64,000 nucleotides of DNA from positions 4,963-68,962 of the forward strand of contig JAZKIW010000049.1 in the NCBI GenBank assembly GCA_040384625.1, given 5' to 3'. The DNA comes from CADEEN01 sp040384625. GTDB lineage: Bacteria > Pseudomonadota > Gammaproteobacteria > Burkholderiales > Burkholderiaceae_C. The position numbers were made by a program, and so were the translations under genes. This document shows positions 48,406 through 57,629 of this stretch, one piece after another. How positions within the stretch are numbered: the stretch's first letter is position 1; every line of letters begins with the position of its first letter. The notes under the pieces were generated by a model. The model was not told the DNA's origin, ran no database searches, and saw only the letters and a program-made list of their open reading frames with translations.

Positions 48406-50655
48406 ATGGCGCCCATCGGCGATCAAGCCAGCCTGGCCTTCCAGGCCCGTCGCATCTACACGGAAGAGCTGGTCAAGGGCTTGCCGGGGGTTGTCAATTC
48501 GGTGGTGGCCTGGGCGGTGGCGCCCGAGCGTACAGCCAGTTCGGCTGCAGATCCTGGAATCACCGGTCGCCTGCGCGACGCGGCGGTGGCGCTCAAGCAG
48601 CACGGTCCGGGCTGGCACCAGGGCATCGTCGCGGCCTTGCAGGATGGCCTGCGTCACGGTGTGTCCTCATCGCGCACCGGTGATCTCAGCGGGCCGACGA
48701 AGAAGCTGTCCTTGGTCGACGACGAGACGATCGAGCGCGAGATCGTCACGTCGCGCCTGGCCTTAGCCATCATGGACCGCGCGAGCTGGGAGTTCAACGA
48801 TCTGCGCACGCGCGTCGCCCTGCTCGAGCGGCGCGAGGAACTCGACCCGCACGACCTGCTCCGCACCCATGTCCTGGCGCGCATCGTGATGCAGGCTTGG
48901 GCTGACGCTGGCCTCGATGACAACGGCCTGCGCGACCTGCAGCCGGTGTTGCACGAAGAGTTCGGAGTCCTGGTGCAGGAGTCCTACCACGAGGCTAACA
49001 GCTGGCTGGTGTCGCAGCGGGTGCTGCCCGACATCGATCTGCGGCCGCTGATCCGGCGTTCGCGTGGCGGCGCCACCACCGGCTATGGCGGCCTGGTCCA
49101 GGACGAGACGCGACTGATGACGCGCTCCGGCTCGGGCGCTGGCGCCGAGGCCCACAGCCCAGGTGGCGGGGGCGAAGCGATGGCGGTGCTGACCCGCTTG
49201 AACCGCATGATCGAGCGTCAGGTCCCGTCCTTTGCGGAGACCGCACGCGTCGGCCAGCAGCGAACCGTGTCGCCTGCCTTGGCCGAGGCCATCGGCCAGG
49301 CCCAGCTGGGGGTGCAGCGCCGCATCGACCGCAACGAAGCGGGCTCGGCCTTGGCCACGGTGTCACCGCAGCTGCTCGAAGAATTGAACCTGCGCAAGCA
49401 GGCCCTGAAGCGCGCCGCCGAAACGCCGGTCGAACGCGCCACGATCGAGATCGTGGCCCTGCTGTTCCAGAGCATCCTGACCGAGGAGCGCATTCCGTCC
49501 AACGTTCGTGTCTGGTTCGCGCGCCTGCAGATGCCGGTCCTGCGGGTGGCCGTCGGTGAGCCCGACTTCTTCGCCACCGTCGACCACCCGGCGCGGCGCC
49601 TGATCGACCGCATGGGCGCCTGCGTGATGGGGTTCGATGCTTCGGCCAGTGCCGTGGGTGACGCGCTGGAAGGCGAGATCAAGCGCGTGGTACAGGTCGT
49701 CGAGGCCTATCCCGACACCGGCCGGCGCGTGTTCCAGACCGTACTGACCGAGTTCGAGCGCTTCCTCGAGCACTACTTCAAGAGCGAGAACGAGGCCACC
49801 AAGCGCGGCGTGTCGCTGGCCCAGCAGGTCGAGCAGCGCGAGACGCTGGCGATCCAGTACACCATTGAGTTGCGCAAGTTGCTGAATGAGGTGCCGGTGC
49901 AGGAAGGCGTGCGCCAGTTCCTGTTCCAGGTCTGGGCCGACGTGCTGGCGATGTCCGCCGTGCGCCACGGCGCGCAGGCCGAGGCCACCAAGGCCGCGCG
50001 CAAGGCGGCCACTGATCTGATCTGGTCCGCCGGGGCCAAGGTTTCGCGCGAGGAACGCGCCGACGTGATCCGCCGCCTGCCACCGCTGCTGAAGCAATTG
50101 CGCGAAGGGATGGAGTCGGCAGGTGTGCCGGCGGCCAAGCGCGACGAGCATGTGCGTTCGCTCAACGATTCTTTGGCCGCGGCCTTCAGCGCCAAGGCCG
50201 CCGCGATCCCGCCAGAGCGTTTCGAGGAGCTGCGCGAACGCCTCGAAGCCCTGGAAGAACTGCTGCCCGACGCCAGCGACGTGCAGCTCGACCAGACCCT
50301 GATGCTCGACATCTCGGGCGACGACAGCGGCGATCTCGAGGTGGTCGGCGAAGGCGGCTCGATGCCTACCCCGGCGATGCTCTCATGGGCGCGCGAACTG
50401 CAGGTCGGCAGCTGGTACATGCTCGAGCACAACGACCGCAACGAAGGCGTTCAACTCGCATGGCAGGGGATGCGCCGGCACCTGTCCTTGTTCGTGACGG
50501 CCAGCGGGCGCTGCCTGCTGTTCGAGCAGCATCGGTTGGCGTCGTACCTGCAGGCAGGTTTGCTGCTGCCGGCACAAGACGAGGCGCTGACGGTGCGGGC
50601 TACGCGCACGGCACTGGCGAAGCTGGACAACGACCCCGCGAGATTGTTGAACTGA
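48406..50655 (+). CDS. DUF1631 family protein
   Basis: Large cytosolic protein of 749 aa with no TM or signal. DUF1631 features include DDETIEREIVTSRLA, ALLFQSILTEERIPSNVRVWFARLQMPVLRVAV, and a long helical C-terminal half. The last 100 residues (SWARELQVGSWYMLEHNDRN... VQLAWQ... LFVTASGRCLLFEQ) look like a PilZ-type barrel, though RxxxR is not evident. It begins 60 bp after secF with TAGAGT 37 nt upstream. Function unknown. Confidence 0.8.
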   Translation: MAPIGDQASLAFQARRIYTEELVKGLPGVVNSVVAWAVAPERTASSAADPGITGRLRDAAVALKQHGPGWHQGIVAALQDGLRHGVSSSRTGDLSGPTKKLSLVDDETIEREIVTSRLALAIMDRASWEFNDLRTRVALLERREELDPHDLLRTHVLARIVMQAWADAGLDDNGLRDLQPVLHEEFGVLVQESYHEANSWLVSQRVLPDIDLRPLIRRSRGGATTGYGGLVQDETRLMTRSGSGAGAEAHSPGGGGEAMAVLTRLNRMIERQVPSFAETARVGQQRTVSPALAEAIGQAQLGVQRRIDRNEAGSALATVSPQLLEELNLRKQALKRAAETPVERATIEIVALLFQSILTEERIPSNVRVWFARLQMPVLRVAVGEPDFFATVDHPARRLIDRMGACVMGFDASASAVGDALEGEIKRVVQVVEAYPDTGRRVFQTVLTEFERFLEHYFKSENEATKRGVSLAQQVEQRETLAIQYTIELRKLLNEVPVQEGVRQFLFQVWADVLAMSAVRHGAQAEATKAARKAATDLIWSAGAKVSREERADVIRRLPPLLKQLREGMESAGVPAAKRDEHVRSLNDSLAAAFSAKAAAIPPERFEELRERLEALEELLPDASDVQLDQTLMLDISGDDSGDLEVVGEGGSMPTPAMLSWARELQVGSWYMLEHNDRNEGVQLAWQGMRRHLSLFVTASGRCLLFEQHRLASYLQAGLLLPAQDEALTVRATRTALAKLDNDPARLLN

Positions 50656-50663
50656 AGGACAGC

Positions 50664-50676
50664 GGGCCTTCGGCCC
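50664..50676. terminator. small hairpin between convergent DUF1631 and smg genes
   Basis: GGGCC-TTC-GGCCC, a 5-bp stem with a 3-nt loop in the 27-bp gap. There is no T-run; weak evidence only. Confidence 0.3.
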
Positions 50677-50682
50677 TGCGTC

Positions 50683-51135
50683 TCAGTGGATGAGGCGGTC
50701 TTCCGGAGCGACGAAGAGTTCGTCGAGGATCAGCGCATCGGGCTCTTCGCCCAGGCTCCAGAAGACCATCAGGACGATGACCTTCAGGTCGTCGAGTTCG
50801 ATCGGCGTGGCGCCGATGGCGGTGGCGCGGTCGATCACCATTTCGCGCATCGGCGGCGGCAACACGCCAGCCGATTCGAGGAAACTGACGAAGCCGATCG
50901 ACTCTTCACCGAGCAACTCCTGCTCAGCCGGCGAGTACACGCGCATCGCGCCGGCACTCTGTTGGCCGCTGTAGGCCTGCGCCGTGCCGGCCAGGCCGTC
51001 GAGCCAGGACAGGGCCTCCTGGATTTCGTCGCTTTCGAAGCCCACCGCCGACAGCTTGCGGGTCAGTTGGGCATGGTCGGGGCACGCATCGGGGCGCCAG
51101 TAGTTTTCGTACAGATACACCAGCACATCGAACAT
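50683..51135 (-). CDS. smg: DUF494 (Smg) family protein
   Basis: Protein of 150 aa that begins MFDVLVYLYENYW and ends VLMVFWSLGEEPDALILDELFV, both typical of Smg. It is encoded next to dprA in many beta- and gammaproteobacteria, as here (24 bp downstream of dprA). The biochemical role is unknown. Confidence 0.9.
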   Translation of the reverse strand: MFDVLVYLYENYWRPDACPDHAQLTRKLSAVGFESDEIQEALSWLDGLAGTAQAYSGQQSAGAMRVYSPAEQELLGEESIGFVSFLESAGVLPPPMREMVIDRATAIGATPIELDDLKVIVLMVFWSLGEEPDALILDELFVAPEDRLIH

Positions 51136-51159
51136 GAAAACACTATACCGCAGCGGTCT

Positions 51160-52266
51160 TCAGGAGACGTTGCGGCGCTGGTAAAGGCCGCCCGGCAGGC
51201 GGGCAACGCGTCCGTAGAGTTCGAGTTCGAGAAGCTGCGCACTCAAGCTCGCTGCACTCTCGCCGGTGCGTGCGAGCAGGGCGTCGAGCGTGACGGGGTC
51301 ATGGCCGAGTGCGCTGAGCAGTGCGGTCTCGCCTGCGTCGGGCGCGGGCATCACGGTGCCTGGTGCACCGGGCGGGACCGCGGCCCAGTTCAGCTCCCCG
51401 AGGATGTCGTCGGCCGATTCGACCAGTTTCGCCCCCTGCTTGATCAGCGCGTGGCAACCGCGTGACTGCGGCGAGTGGATCGAGCCCGGAATGGCGAACA
51501 CTTCGCGCCCGGCCTCGATCGCCTGCCGGGCGGTGATCAAGGAGCCCGAGGCCAGTGCCGCCTCGACCACCAGGGTGCCGCGTGACAGCCCGGCGATCAA
51601 CCGGTTGCGCCGCGGAAAGTTGTCCGGCAGCGGTGGCATGCCCAGGTCGAACTCGGACAGCAGCAAACCCTCCGCGGCGATGCGATGCGCGAGCGCGCGG
51701 TGGCGCGCGGGGTAGATGCGGTCCAGACCGGTGCCGAAGACAGCCACGGTGCTGCCGCGGCCGGCCAAGCCGCCGGCATGCGCAGCACCGTCGATGCCCA
51801 GGGCCAGCCCGGAGACGATGGTCAGCCCGACGCGGCTCAGGTGCTCGGCGAAGGCGCGGGCGTTGTCGACGCCTTGTGCGCTCGGGTTGCGACTGCCCAC
51901 CACTGCCAGCGCGGGCGCGTTCAGCAACTCGAGCCGCCCCTGTGCGTACAAGAGCAGGGGCGGGTCGGCGGTTTCGAGCATCAGCGCCGGGTAGGCCGCG
52001 TCGCCGAGGGTCAGCACGTGGTGCGAGGCGTCTGCTTCAAGCCAGGCCAGGGTCGCGGCCAGTTGTTCGGTATGGCCTTCAGGCTCGACCCCGAGCGCGG
52101 TGGCCAACAGCGGACCGGTCAACTCACGCAGCGCAGCCGGTCGGGTGGCGAACACGGCGTCGGGCGAACCGCAGGAGGCCAGCAGACGACGGGCGCTGTC
52201 TCGGCCGAGGCCGGGCGTGCGCAGCAGGCGCAGCCACGCGGAGAGATCCTCGGGCCGGGCCATCAT
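51160..52266 (-). CDS. dprA: DNA processing protein DprA
   Basis: Loads RecA on incoming single-stranded DNA in natural transformation. The 368-aa protein has an N-terminal helix-hairpin-helix/SAM-like region. The Rossmann core follows, with VVGSRNPSAQG, IVSGLALGIDGAAHAGGL and AVFGTGLDRIYPARHR, plus GTLVVEAALASGSLITA. A C-terminal winged-helix (LLARTGESAASLSAQLLELELYG) completes it. Encoded between smg and a LysM gene, a common arrangement. Confidence 0.95.
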   Translation of the reverse strand: MMARPEDLSAWLRLLRTPGLGRDSARRLLASCGSPDAVFATRPAALRELTGPLLATALGVEPEGHTEQLAATLAWLEADASHHVLTLGDAAYPALMLETADPPLLLYAQGRLELLNAPALAVVGSRNPSAQGVDNARAFAEHLSRVGLTIVSGLALGIDGAAHAGGLAGRGSTVAVFGTGLDRIYPARHRALAHRIAAEGLLLSEFDLGMPPLPDNFPRRNRLIAGLSRGTLVVEAALASGSLITARQAIEAGREVFAIPGSIHSPQSRGCHALIKQGAKLVESADDILGELNWAAVPPGAPGTVMPAPDAGETALLSALGHDPVTLDALLARTGESAASLSAQLLELELYGRVARLPGGLYQRRNVS

Positions 52267-52289
52267 GCAGGCCGGCGGCCCGGCGAGTT

Positions 52290-53444
52290 TCAGGGCTGGG
52301 CGAAGCGGTCGCCCGCGCTCACCGGCTGCTCGGCTTGGAGCACGAGGCCGTAGGACACGCGGTCGAAGACGCGAAAGACGATCAACAGCCCGTGGCGTTC
52401 ATCGGGCAGCTTGATCTGGGTCGGCTTGTCGCCGGTGCGGTCGGTCACCAGCGGGCCATCGCGCAGAACCCCCAGCACATGGCCGCGCTCCATCCCGTCA
52501 TTGGCGCCGCGGTTGACCGACACGACCTGGTTCTGGCCGGCCAGCAGACCTTCGCCGTACACGGCGACGATCTGGCCGTTGATCGGCTTGGCCGGCGCGT
52601 GCGGGGTGAAGCTGCTGAAGTCGCGCGCGGGGGCGGGCGCCAGGCGGTCGCCGATGGCGACCTCTTCCTTGACGCTGAGCAATTCGAAGGTCGCGGGGAC
52701 AGCCAGGGTCGACTTGCCGTCGACGCTGGCGGTACTGCCGCCCACGCGCATGTACTCGGCAGTTCCGAGGAAGCGCGCCTCGTAGCCCAGGATTTCCTTG
52801 GTCGTCGGATCGCGCAGGGCAATGGCCTGGCGGAACACGCGCCAGTCGCGCAGGCCGGCCAGCTCGCCGAGCACGTAGGCCTTGTCGCCACGGCCCATCA
52901 GCACGCGATCATCGGGGGCGGCCACCACGCGCGGTGCGCGTTCGAGCTCGTTGGCGCTGAAGACCACCGCTTCGTTGAGGAACGGCGCGATCAGGTGCAT
53001 TGCCACCGGCGGGATACCGCCGGTGCCTAGGGCTTCGCTGCGCACGCGTGGGCTGAGCTTGACCGTGCCGTCCGGGCCGGCCTGGCCCATGCGCAGGCGG
53101 GCTCGGCCACCGGACTTGTCGAGCACCAGCAACTGGCCCGGATAGATCAGGTGCGGGTTGCGGATCTGGTCCAGGTTCATCCCCCACAGCTCGGGCCAGC
53201 GCCAAGGACTCTTCAGGAACAGCTTGGAGATGTCCCACAGCGTGTCGCCACGCTTGACGGTATGCGAGTCGGGCGCGTTCGGCGCCAGCTCGGACAAGGG
53301 CACGCCGGTTTGCGCCACCTGTTGCGCGGTGCCGCGCTGTTGCGGCGTGACCGGATAGTTCGCCGCGTTCGCGCTGCCGATGGCCAACAGCAGGCAGCTG
53401 GCGAGCGCGGTGGTGGTGAGGCGGCTGGCGTGGCTTCGGATCAT
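52290..53444 (-). CDS. LysM-domain secreted protein
   Basis: Protein of 384 aa with an N-terminal signal peptide (basic start, LASCLLLAIGSANA). One LysM domain follows at about 58-110 (HTVKRGDTLWDISKLFLKSPWRWPELWGMN ... YPGQLLVL, in part), then a long domain of unknown function with beta-rich repeats. Likely binds peptidoglycan. The LysM gene between dprA and def is conserved in Burkholderiales. GGGGAGAG lies upstream of the ATG. Confidence 0.88.
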   Translation of the reverse strand: MIRSHASRLTTTALASCLLLAIGSANAANYPVTPQQRGTAQQVAQTGVPLSELAPNAPDSHTVKRGDTLWDISKLFLKSPWRWPELWGMNLDQIRNPHLIYPGQLLVLDKSGGRARLRMGQAGPDGTVKLSPRVRSEALGTGGIPPVAMHLIAPFLNEAVVFSANELERAPRVVAAPDDRVLMGRGDKAYVLGELAGLRDWRVFRQAIALRDPTTKEILGYEARFLGTAEYMRVGGSTASVDGKSTLAVPATFELLSVKEEVAIGDRLAPAPARDFSSFTPHAPAKPINGQIVAVYGEGLLAGQNQVVSVNRGANDGMERGHVLGVLRDGPLVTDRTGDKPTQIKLPDERHGLLIVFRVFDRVSYGLVLQAEQPVSAGDRFAQP

Positions 53445-53621
53445 GTACAGGCTCTCCCCGGGGCCGCTGCCGGCGTTCGGCAGCGATGAGAAAATGGTGC
53501 CGCTATCAAGTTTTGGAGGTCTTCGAGGGCTTTGAGCAGTGTCGTCGGCGAGCTTCGGAGAAGCCAGCGAAAATGCTCATACGCTTTGACAGATTCTGCC
53601 TCTAAACCCTTGATATCGCAA

Positions 53622-53661
53622 TGAAAGTGCCTCGCGCTTTCGCTCGGCGTGGCACCTTTCA
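53622..53661. promoter_or_regulatory. inverted repeat upstream of def
   Basis: TGAAAGTGCC (53622-53631) pairs with GGCACCTTTCA (53651-53661) apart from one bulged C, with a 19-nt loop, 70 bp before the def ATG. A consensus TTGACA lies at 53586-53591 but no good -10 follows. It may be a leader hairpin or operator. Confidence 0.3.
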
Positions 53662-53730
53662 CGAACCCTGCTGTTGCGCATTGCTCACGCCCGAGCCGAG
53701 CGCGTCGGCCTGTGCAGCTTTTCACGAATC

Positions 53731-54249
53731 ATGAGCCTCCTGCCCATCCTGCGTTACCCCGATCCGCGCCTGCACACGGTGGCAAAACCGGTCGCCGAGG
53801 TCGACGCGCGTGTGCGTCGTCTGGTCGACGACATGCTGGACACCATGTACGAAGCCGAAGGCGTCGGCCTGGCCGCAACCCAGGTCGATGTGCACGAGTG
53901 CGTGATCGTGATCGACACCTCCGATGGCCGCGATCGGCCTCGCGTTCTGATCAACCCCGAGGTGGTGGCGCGCAGCGACGAGATGGTGTTCGGCGACGAG
54001 GGCTGCCTGTCGGTGCCGACGATCTACGACAAGGTGCCGCGCCACGCGCGCGTCACGGTACGCGCCCGCGGCCGCGATGGCATGACCTATGAGTTCGAGG
54101 CCGAGGGCCTCGAATCGGTGTGCGTGCAGCACGAGATGGACCACCTGCTGGGCAAGGTCTTCGTCGAGTATCTGAGCCCCTTGAAGCGCGATCGCATCAA
54201 GACCAAGATGCTGAAGAAGGCGCGCGAAGAAGGGTTGCGTGCCGGATGA
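53731..54249 (+). CDS. def: peptide deformylase
   Basis: Removes the N-formyl group from new proteins; metal-dependent, 172 aa. All three family motifs are present: GVGLAATQ (44-51), EGCLS (90-94, metal Cys 92) and HEMDH (134-138). The ATG at 53731 gives the normal MSLLPILRYPDPRL start. The stop overlaps the fmt ATG (ATGA). Confidence 0.97.
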   Translation: MSLLPILRYPDPRLHTVAKPVAEVDARVRRLVDDMLDTMYEAEGVGLAATQVDVHECVIVIDTSDGRDRPRVLINPEVVARSDEMVFGDEGCLSVPTIYDKVPRHARVTVRARGRDGMTYEFEAEGLESVCVQHEMDHLLGKVFVEYLSPLKRDRIKTKMLKKAREEGLRAG

Positions 54250-55175
54250 GTGCACTGCGCGTGGCCTTTGCCGGCACGCCGGCCTTCGCGGCCAGCGCAC
54301 TGAGTGCAGTGCACGCGGCCGGCCACGACCTCGTTCTCGTGCTGACCCAGCCCGACCGTCCGGCCGGCCGCGGCCTCAAGCTGCAGCCCTCGCCGATCAA
54401 GCAGTACGCGCTGCAGAACGGCCTGGCTGTCGCGCAGCCGCAGGGGCTCAAGCTCGATGGGCGCTTCGCAGACGATGCGCATGTCGCGCGCGGCGCGCTG
54501 CAAGCGGCGCACGCCGACGTGATGGTGGTCGCGGCCTACGGCCTGATCCTGCCGCCCTGGCTGCTCGACCTGCCACGCCTGGGCTGCCTGAACATCCATG
54601 CCTCGCTGTTGCCGCGTTGGCGAGGTGCGGCACCGATCCAGCGTGCCATCGAGGCCGGCGACACCCAGACCGGCATCACGATCATGCAGATGGACGCCGG
54701 CCTGGACACCGGCGACGTGCTGCTCGCCAGCGGCGAGGCGATCCTTCCCGGCGACAGCGCGGGCAGCCTGCAAGACCGCTTGGCCGCGCTCGGCGCGCGG
54801 CTCATCGTGCAAGCCCTGGCTGATGCAGCCAGCGGCGCGTTGGTGCGCACGCCGCAGGCGGCCGCCGGGGTGACCTACGCCCACAAGCTGGCCAAGGCGG
54901 AGGGGGCGATCGACTGGCTGCGGCCCGCCGCCGAGATCGAACGCCGGCTGCGCGCCTTCGATCCTCAGCCGGGTTGCCATTTCGAATTCGACGGCCAGAC
55001 GGTCAAGCTCTGGCGTGCAAGCGTTTGTGCGGGTGCGGGACGGCCGGCAGGGTCGATCGAGACGCACGGCAGCGGCTTGCGGGTGAGCTGCGGCGACGGT
55101 CAGGCGCTGGACCTGCTCGAACTGCAGCGTCCAGGCGGCCGGCGTCTTCCGGCGGCACTTTTCGCTTCGGGCTGA
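54246..55175 (+). CDS. fmt: methionyl-tRNA formyltransferase
   Basis: Formylates initiator Met-tRNA using 10-formyl-tetrahydrofolate, 309 aa. Motifs: FAGTPAFAASAL near the N-terminus, LTQPDRPAGRG, the catalytic region LNIHASLLPRWRGAAPIQ, and a C-terminal OB-like domain. Coupled to def by a 4-bp overlap, so the two opposing steps of formylation are co-expressed. Confidence 0.97.
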   Translation: MSALRVAFAGTPAFAASALSAVHAAGHDLVLVLTQPDRPAGRGLKLQPSPIKQYALQNGLAVAQPQGLKLDGRFADDAHVARGALQAAHADVMVVAAYGLILPPWLLDLPRLGCLNIHASLLPRWRGAAPIQRAIEAGDTQTGITIMQMDAGLDTGDVLLASGEAILPGDSAGSLQDRLAALGARLIVQALADAASGALVRTPQAAAGVTYAHKLAKAEGAIDWLRPAAEIERRLRAFDPQPGCHFEFDGQTVKLWRASVCAGAGRPAGSIETHGSGLRVSCGDGQALDLLELQRPGGRRLPAALFASG

Positions 55176-55247
55176 CCCGACCGGGCCGGCTCAAGTCCGG
55201 ACACTGCGGCGCCGATAACGGCTTCACAGCCCCTCGTTCGCCCCACC

Positions 55248-55655
55248 ATGCCCCGCCCCGTTCGCCCCACCGCCTCGTTCGCGCCACTGGCCCTGCTCGC
55301 CCTGCTGGGGGGCTGCCAGCTGATGGGGGGTGAGCCGACCGAAGCCGTCGCCGCGCGCAAGGAAGCCGAGGGCAAGGCCATCGGCGGCGCCTGCCGCCAT
55401 GCCGGGCGTGCCATCGAAGACTGCTTTGCTCTGAACAAGCGCGCTGACAAGGCGGCCTTGTTCGCCGGCTGGCGCGAGATGAACGACTACATGCGCGAGA
55501 ACAAGATCGATGCCGTGGCCCCGCAGGGCGGCGTGGTCGCTGAGGCGGTGCCCGACAAACCCGTCGAGGGCAGCGCCGCCAAGAAGGTCGAACCCGTGGT
55601 GGCCGACGACGGCGCGGCGAAGAAGCCTGCAAAGAGCAAGAAGCACGAGTCCTGA
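55248..55655 (+). CDS. small putative lipoprotein
   Basis: Protein of 135 aa, not recognised as a named family. It has a signal peptide with lipobox LLGGC at about C23. The mature part has two Cys (GACRHAGRAIEDCF) that could form a disulfide, a MNDYMRENKID helix, and a Lys/Ala/Pro-rich tail ending in KKPAKSKKHES. Probably envelope-anchored. Located 72 bp after fmt. Confidence 0.6.
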   Translation: MPRPVRPTASFAPLALLALLGGCQLMGGEPTEAVAARKEAEGKAIGGACRHAGRAIEDCFALNKRADKAALFAGWREMNDYMRENKIDAVAPQGGVVAEAVPDKPVEGSAAKKVEPVVADDGAAKKPAKSKKHES

Positions 55656-55755
55656 GACGCTTGGTCGCGTGCTACTGCAGCCTGTCGCTCGGCGCATGAC
55701 AGGATGCGCCGGGCTGGGCATCGTGCTGCCTCCATCGACATTGGAGGACAGCCTG

Positions 55756-56496
55756 ATGACACACCTGAAGCGCCACTTTTTCCTGGCCCTGTTCGCGGCC
55801 GGCACCCTGATCGGGGGCGCCCACGCAGCCACGCTCGAGGGCTCCGGCAAGTCCGCCACCGAGACGCGCGCGCTCGGCACCTTCCAGTCGATCTCGGTGC
55901 GAGACGGCATCGACATCGTTGTGCGCCAGGGCAGCAGCGAGGGCGTGCAAGTGCGCGCCGACGACAACTTGCTGCCCATGGTCCAGACGGTGGTCGAAGG
56001 CAGTGGCGAAGCCCGCAGCTTGCGCATCCGGTTCAAGCCCGGTGAGTCGCTGCGCACCCGGAGCCCGGTCGTGGTGACCGTCGATGTGATCAAGCTGACG
56101 GCGCTGGCCAGTTCGGGCTCGGGCAACATCAGTGTCGAAGCGCTGAAGACACCGGCCCTGGCGCTCAGCATCTCGGGTTCGTCCGACGCCAAGCTGCACC
56201 AGCTCGATACCGATCAGTTCAACATCAGCATCGCCGGCAGCGGCGACGTGCATGCGAGCGGCCGCGCGACCAGGCTCGAGGTGTCGATCGCCGGCAGTGG
56301 CGAAGTGCGCACGCGCGAGCTCGCATCCAGCGATGTGAGCGTGTCGATCGCCGGCAGTGGCGACGCCAGCGTGGCCGCGCAGAAGTCCATCAGCGTGTCG
56401 ATCGCTGGCTCGGGCGATGTTGAGTACGTCGGTGCCGCCACCTTGGCCAAGAGCCGGATCGCCGGCAGCGGCACAGTGCGCCAGCGCCAGCCCTGA
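55756..56496 (+). CDS. DUF2807 (head-GIN) secreted beta-solenoid protein
   Basis: Protein of 246 aa with signal peptide MTHLKRHFFLALFAAGTLIGGAHA. ATG 55756 follows GGAGG (55743-55747). The mature part is a right-handed repeat: near-identical units I(S/A)GSGD(V/A) recur about every 15-20 residues between 155 and 240, preceded by the head-GIN start FQSISVRDGIDIVVRQG. Such domains are periplasmic or surface proteins of unknown role. DNA of the repeats is also similar (see findings). Confidence 0.82.
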   Translation: MTHLKRHFFLALFAAGTLIGGAHAATLEGSGKSATETRALGTFQSISVRDGIDIVVRQGSSEGVQVRADDNLLPMVQTVVEGSGEARSLRIRFKPGESLRTRSPVVVTVDVIKLTALASSGSGNISVEALKTPALALSISGSSDAKLHQLDTDQFNISIAGSGDVHASGRATRLEVSIAGSGEVRTRELASSDVSVSIAGSGDASVAAQKSISVSIAGSGDVEYVGAATLAKSRIAGSGTVRQRQP

Positions 56497-56530
56497 TTCC
56501 CCGGCGCCTGCGAGGGCGTGTTCCCACGGC

Positions 56531-56536
56531 GACAAT
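56531..56536 (+). promoter_or_regulatory. -10-like GACAAT just before azlC
   Basis: GACAAT is followed by 7 nt and the ATG at 56544, the same layout as for pgk and leuS. No Shine-Dalgarno is seen. Confidence 0.3.
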
Positions 56537-56543
56537 GCTCCGC

Positions 56544-57287
56544 ATGAGTGTGGCTGAAGCGGCGCCTGAACCGATCTGGCGTCATCCGGAGTTCGCGCGT
56601 GGCGCGCGCGAGATGGCCGGCGTCTCGATGGGCATTGCCGCATGGGGCCTGCTCACCGGTGTGGCGATGGCCAAGAGCGGCCTGCCGCTGCCGATGGCGC
56701 TCCTGATGTCGCTAATTGTGTTTGCCGGTAGCGCGCAGTTGGCAGTGCTGCCCCTGATGTCCGGCGGTGCGCCGATCTGGGTCGTCTGGGCCACAGCCCT
56801 GTGCGTGAACCTGCGCTTCATCATCTTCAGCGCCGGCTGGCGCCCCTACCTCGCCCACCTGCCGTTCTGGCAGCGCGTGCGCATGGGCTACTTCACGGCC
56901 GACCTGAACTATGTGATCTTCCTGCGCCGATTCCCCGAGCCGCGCCCGGCGCCCGAGCAGTTGCCCTACTTCTGGGGCGGCGTGGTCACCAACTGGAGCG
57001 CCTGGCAACTGCCGTCGCTCGCCGGCATCCTGCTGGCCGACCACATCCCGGCCTCTTGGGGTCTGGGGTTCGCCGGCACCCTTGCCCTGCTCGGCCTGTT
57101 GTACTCGCTGGTCGCGGACCGCGCGACCCTGGTCGCCGCAGCGGTGGCCGGCAGTGCCGCCGTGGCCGCGTATGCGTTGCCGCTGAAGCTGAACATCGTG
57201 GTGGCGATCGCCGCGGCGGTCGCGATCGGCCTGTTGATCGACCACAGCACGCCACGCCGCGTGGTGCCCGAGGACGATCTGACGTGA
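56544..57287 (+). CDS. azlC: AzlC-family branched-chain amino acid exporter, large subunit
   Basis: Membrane protein of 247 aa with about seven hydrophobic segments. AzlC motifs: FARGAREMAGVSMGIAAWGLL, MSLIVFAGSAQLAVLPLM, CVNLRFIIFSAGWRP, and FTADLNYVIFLRRF. An in-frame ATG at 56535 is an alternative start. It forms a two-component exporter with AzlD downstream (GTGA overlap). Substrate by family: branched-chain amino acids. Confidence 0.88.
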   Translation: MSVAEAAPEPIWRHPEFARGAREMAGVSMGIAAWGLLTGVAMAKSGLPLPMALLMSLIVFAGSAQLAVLPLMSGGAPIWVVWATALCVNLRFIIFSAGWRPYLAHLPFWQRVRMGYFTADLNYVIFLRRFPEPRPAPEQLPYFWGGVVTNWSAWQLPSLAGILLADHIPASWGLGFAGTLALLGLLYSLVADRATLVAAAVAGSAAVAAYALPLKLNIVVAIAAAVAIGLLIDHSTPRRVVPEDDLT

Positions 57288-57613
57288 CGACCGTCGAGAC
57301 CACGGTTGCGATCCTCGGCCTGGCGCTGCTGACGGTCTTGACGCGCGCCTTCTTCCTGCTGCCTGAGCGCGACTTGCCGCTGCCCGAGTGGCTGCAGCAG
57401 GGGCTGCGTTATGCGCCGCTGGCGGCGCTGGTGGCCGTCGTGGCCCCCGAGATCGTGCTGACCAATGGCGAGCTGATCTCCACCTGGAAGGATGCGCGCC
57501 TGCCGGCGGTGGTGGTTGCCAGCGCCTACTACTTCTGGCGCCGCGGCATCCTCGGCACGATCATCAGCGGCACCGCGGTCCTGCTGATGCTCAGGCTCGG
57601 CTTCGGCTGGTGA
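57284..57613 (+). CDS. azlD: AzlD-family small subunit of branched-chain amino acid exporter
   Basis: Membrane protein of 109 aa with three to four TM helices; start GTG overlaps the azlC stop. Family features: LGLALLTVLTRAFFLLP, LRYAPLAALVAVVAPEIVL, and a C-terminal GTIISGTAVLLMLRLG helix. It needs AzlC for transport. Confidence 0.88.
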   Translation: MTTVETTVAILGLALLTVLTRAFFLLPERDLPLPEWLQQGLRYAPLAALVAVVAPEIVLTNGELISTWKDARLPAVVVASAYYFWRRGILGTIISGTAVLLMLRLGFGW

Positions 57614-57617
57614 CTTC

Positions 57618-57623
57618 TAGAAT
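57618..57623 (+). promoter_or_regulatory. -10 box TAGAAT directly before pgk (leaderless?)
   Basis: TTCTAGAATCGCCGCATG: the -10-like hexamer ends 6 nt before the pgk ATG, with no Shine-Dalgarno. If it is the promoter, transcription would begin at the start codon. Confidence 0.45.
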
Positions 57624-57629
57624 CGCCGC

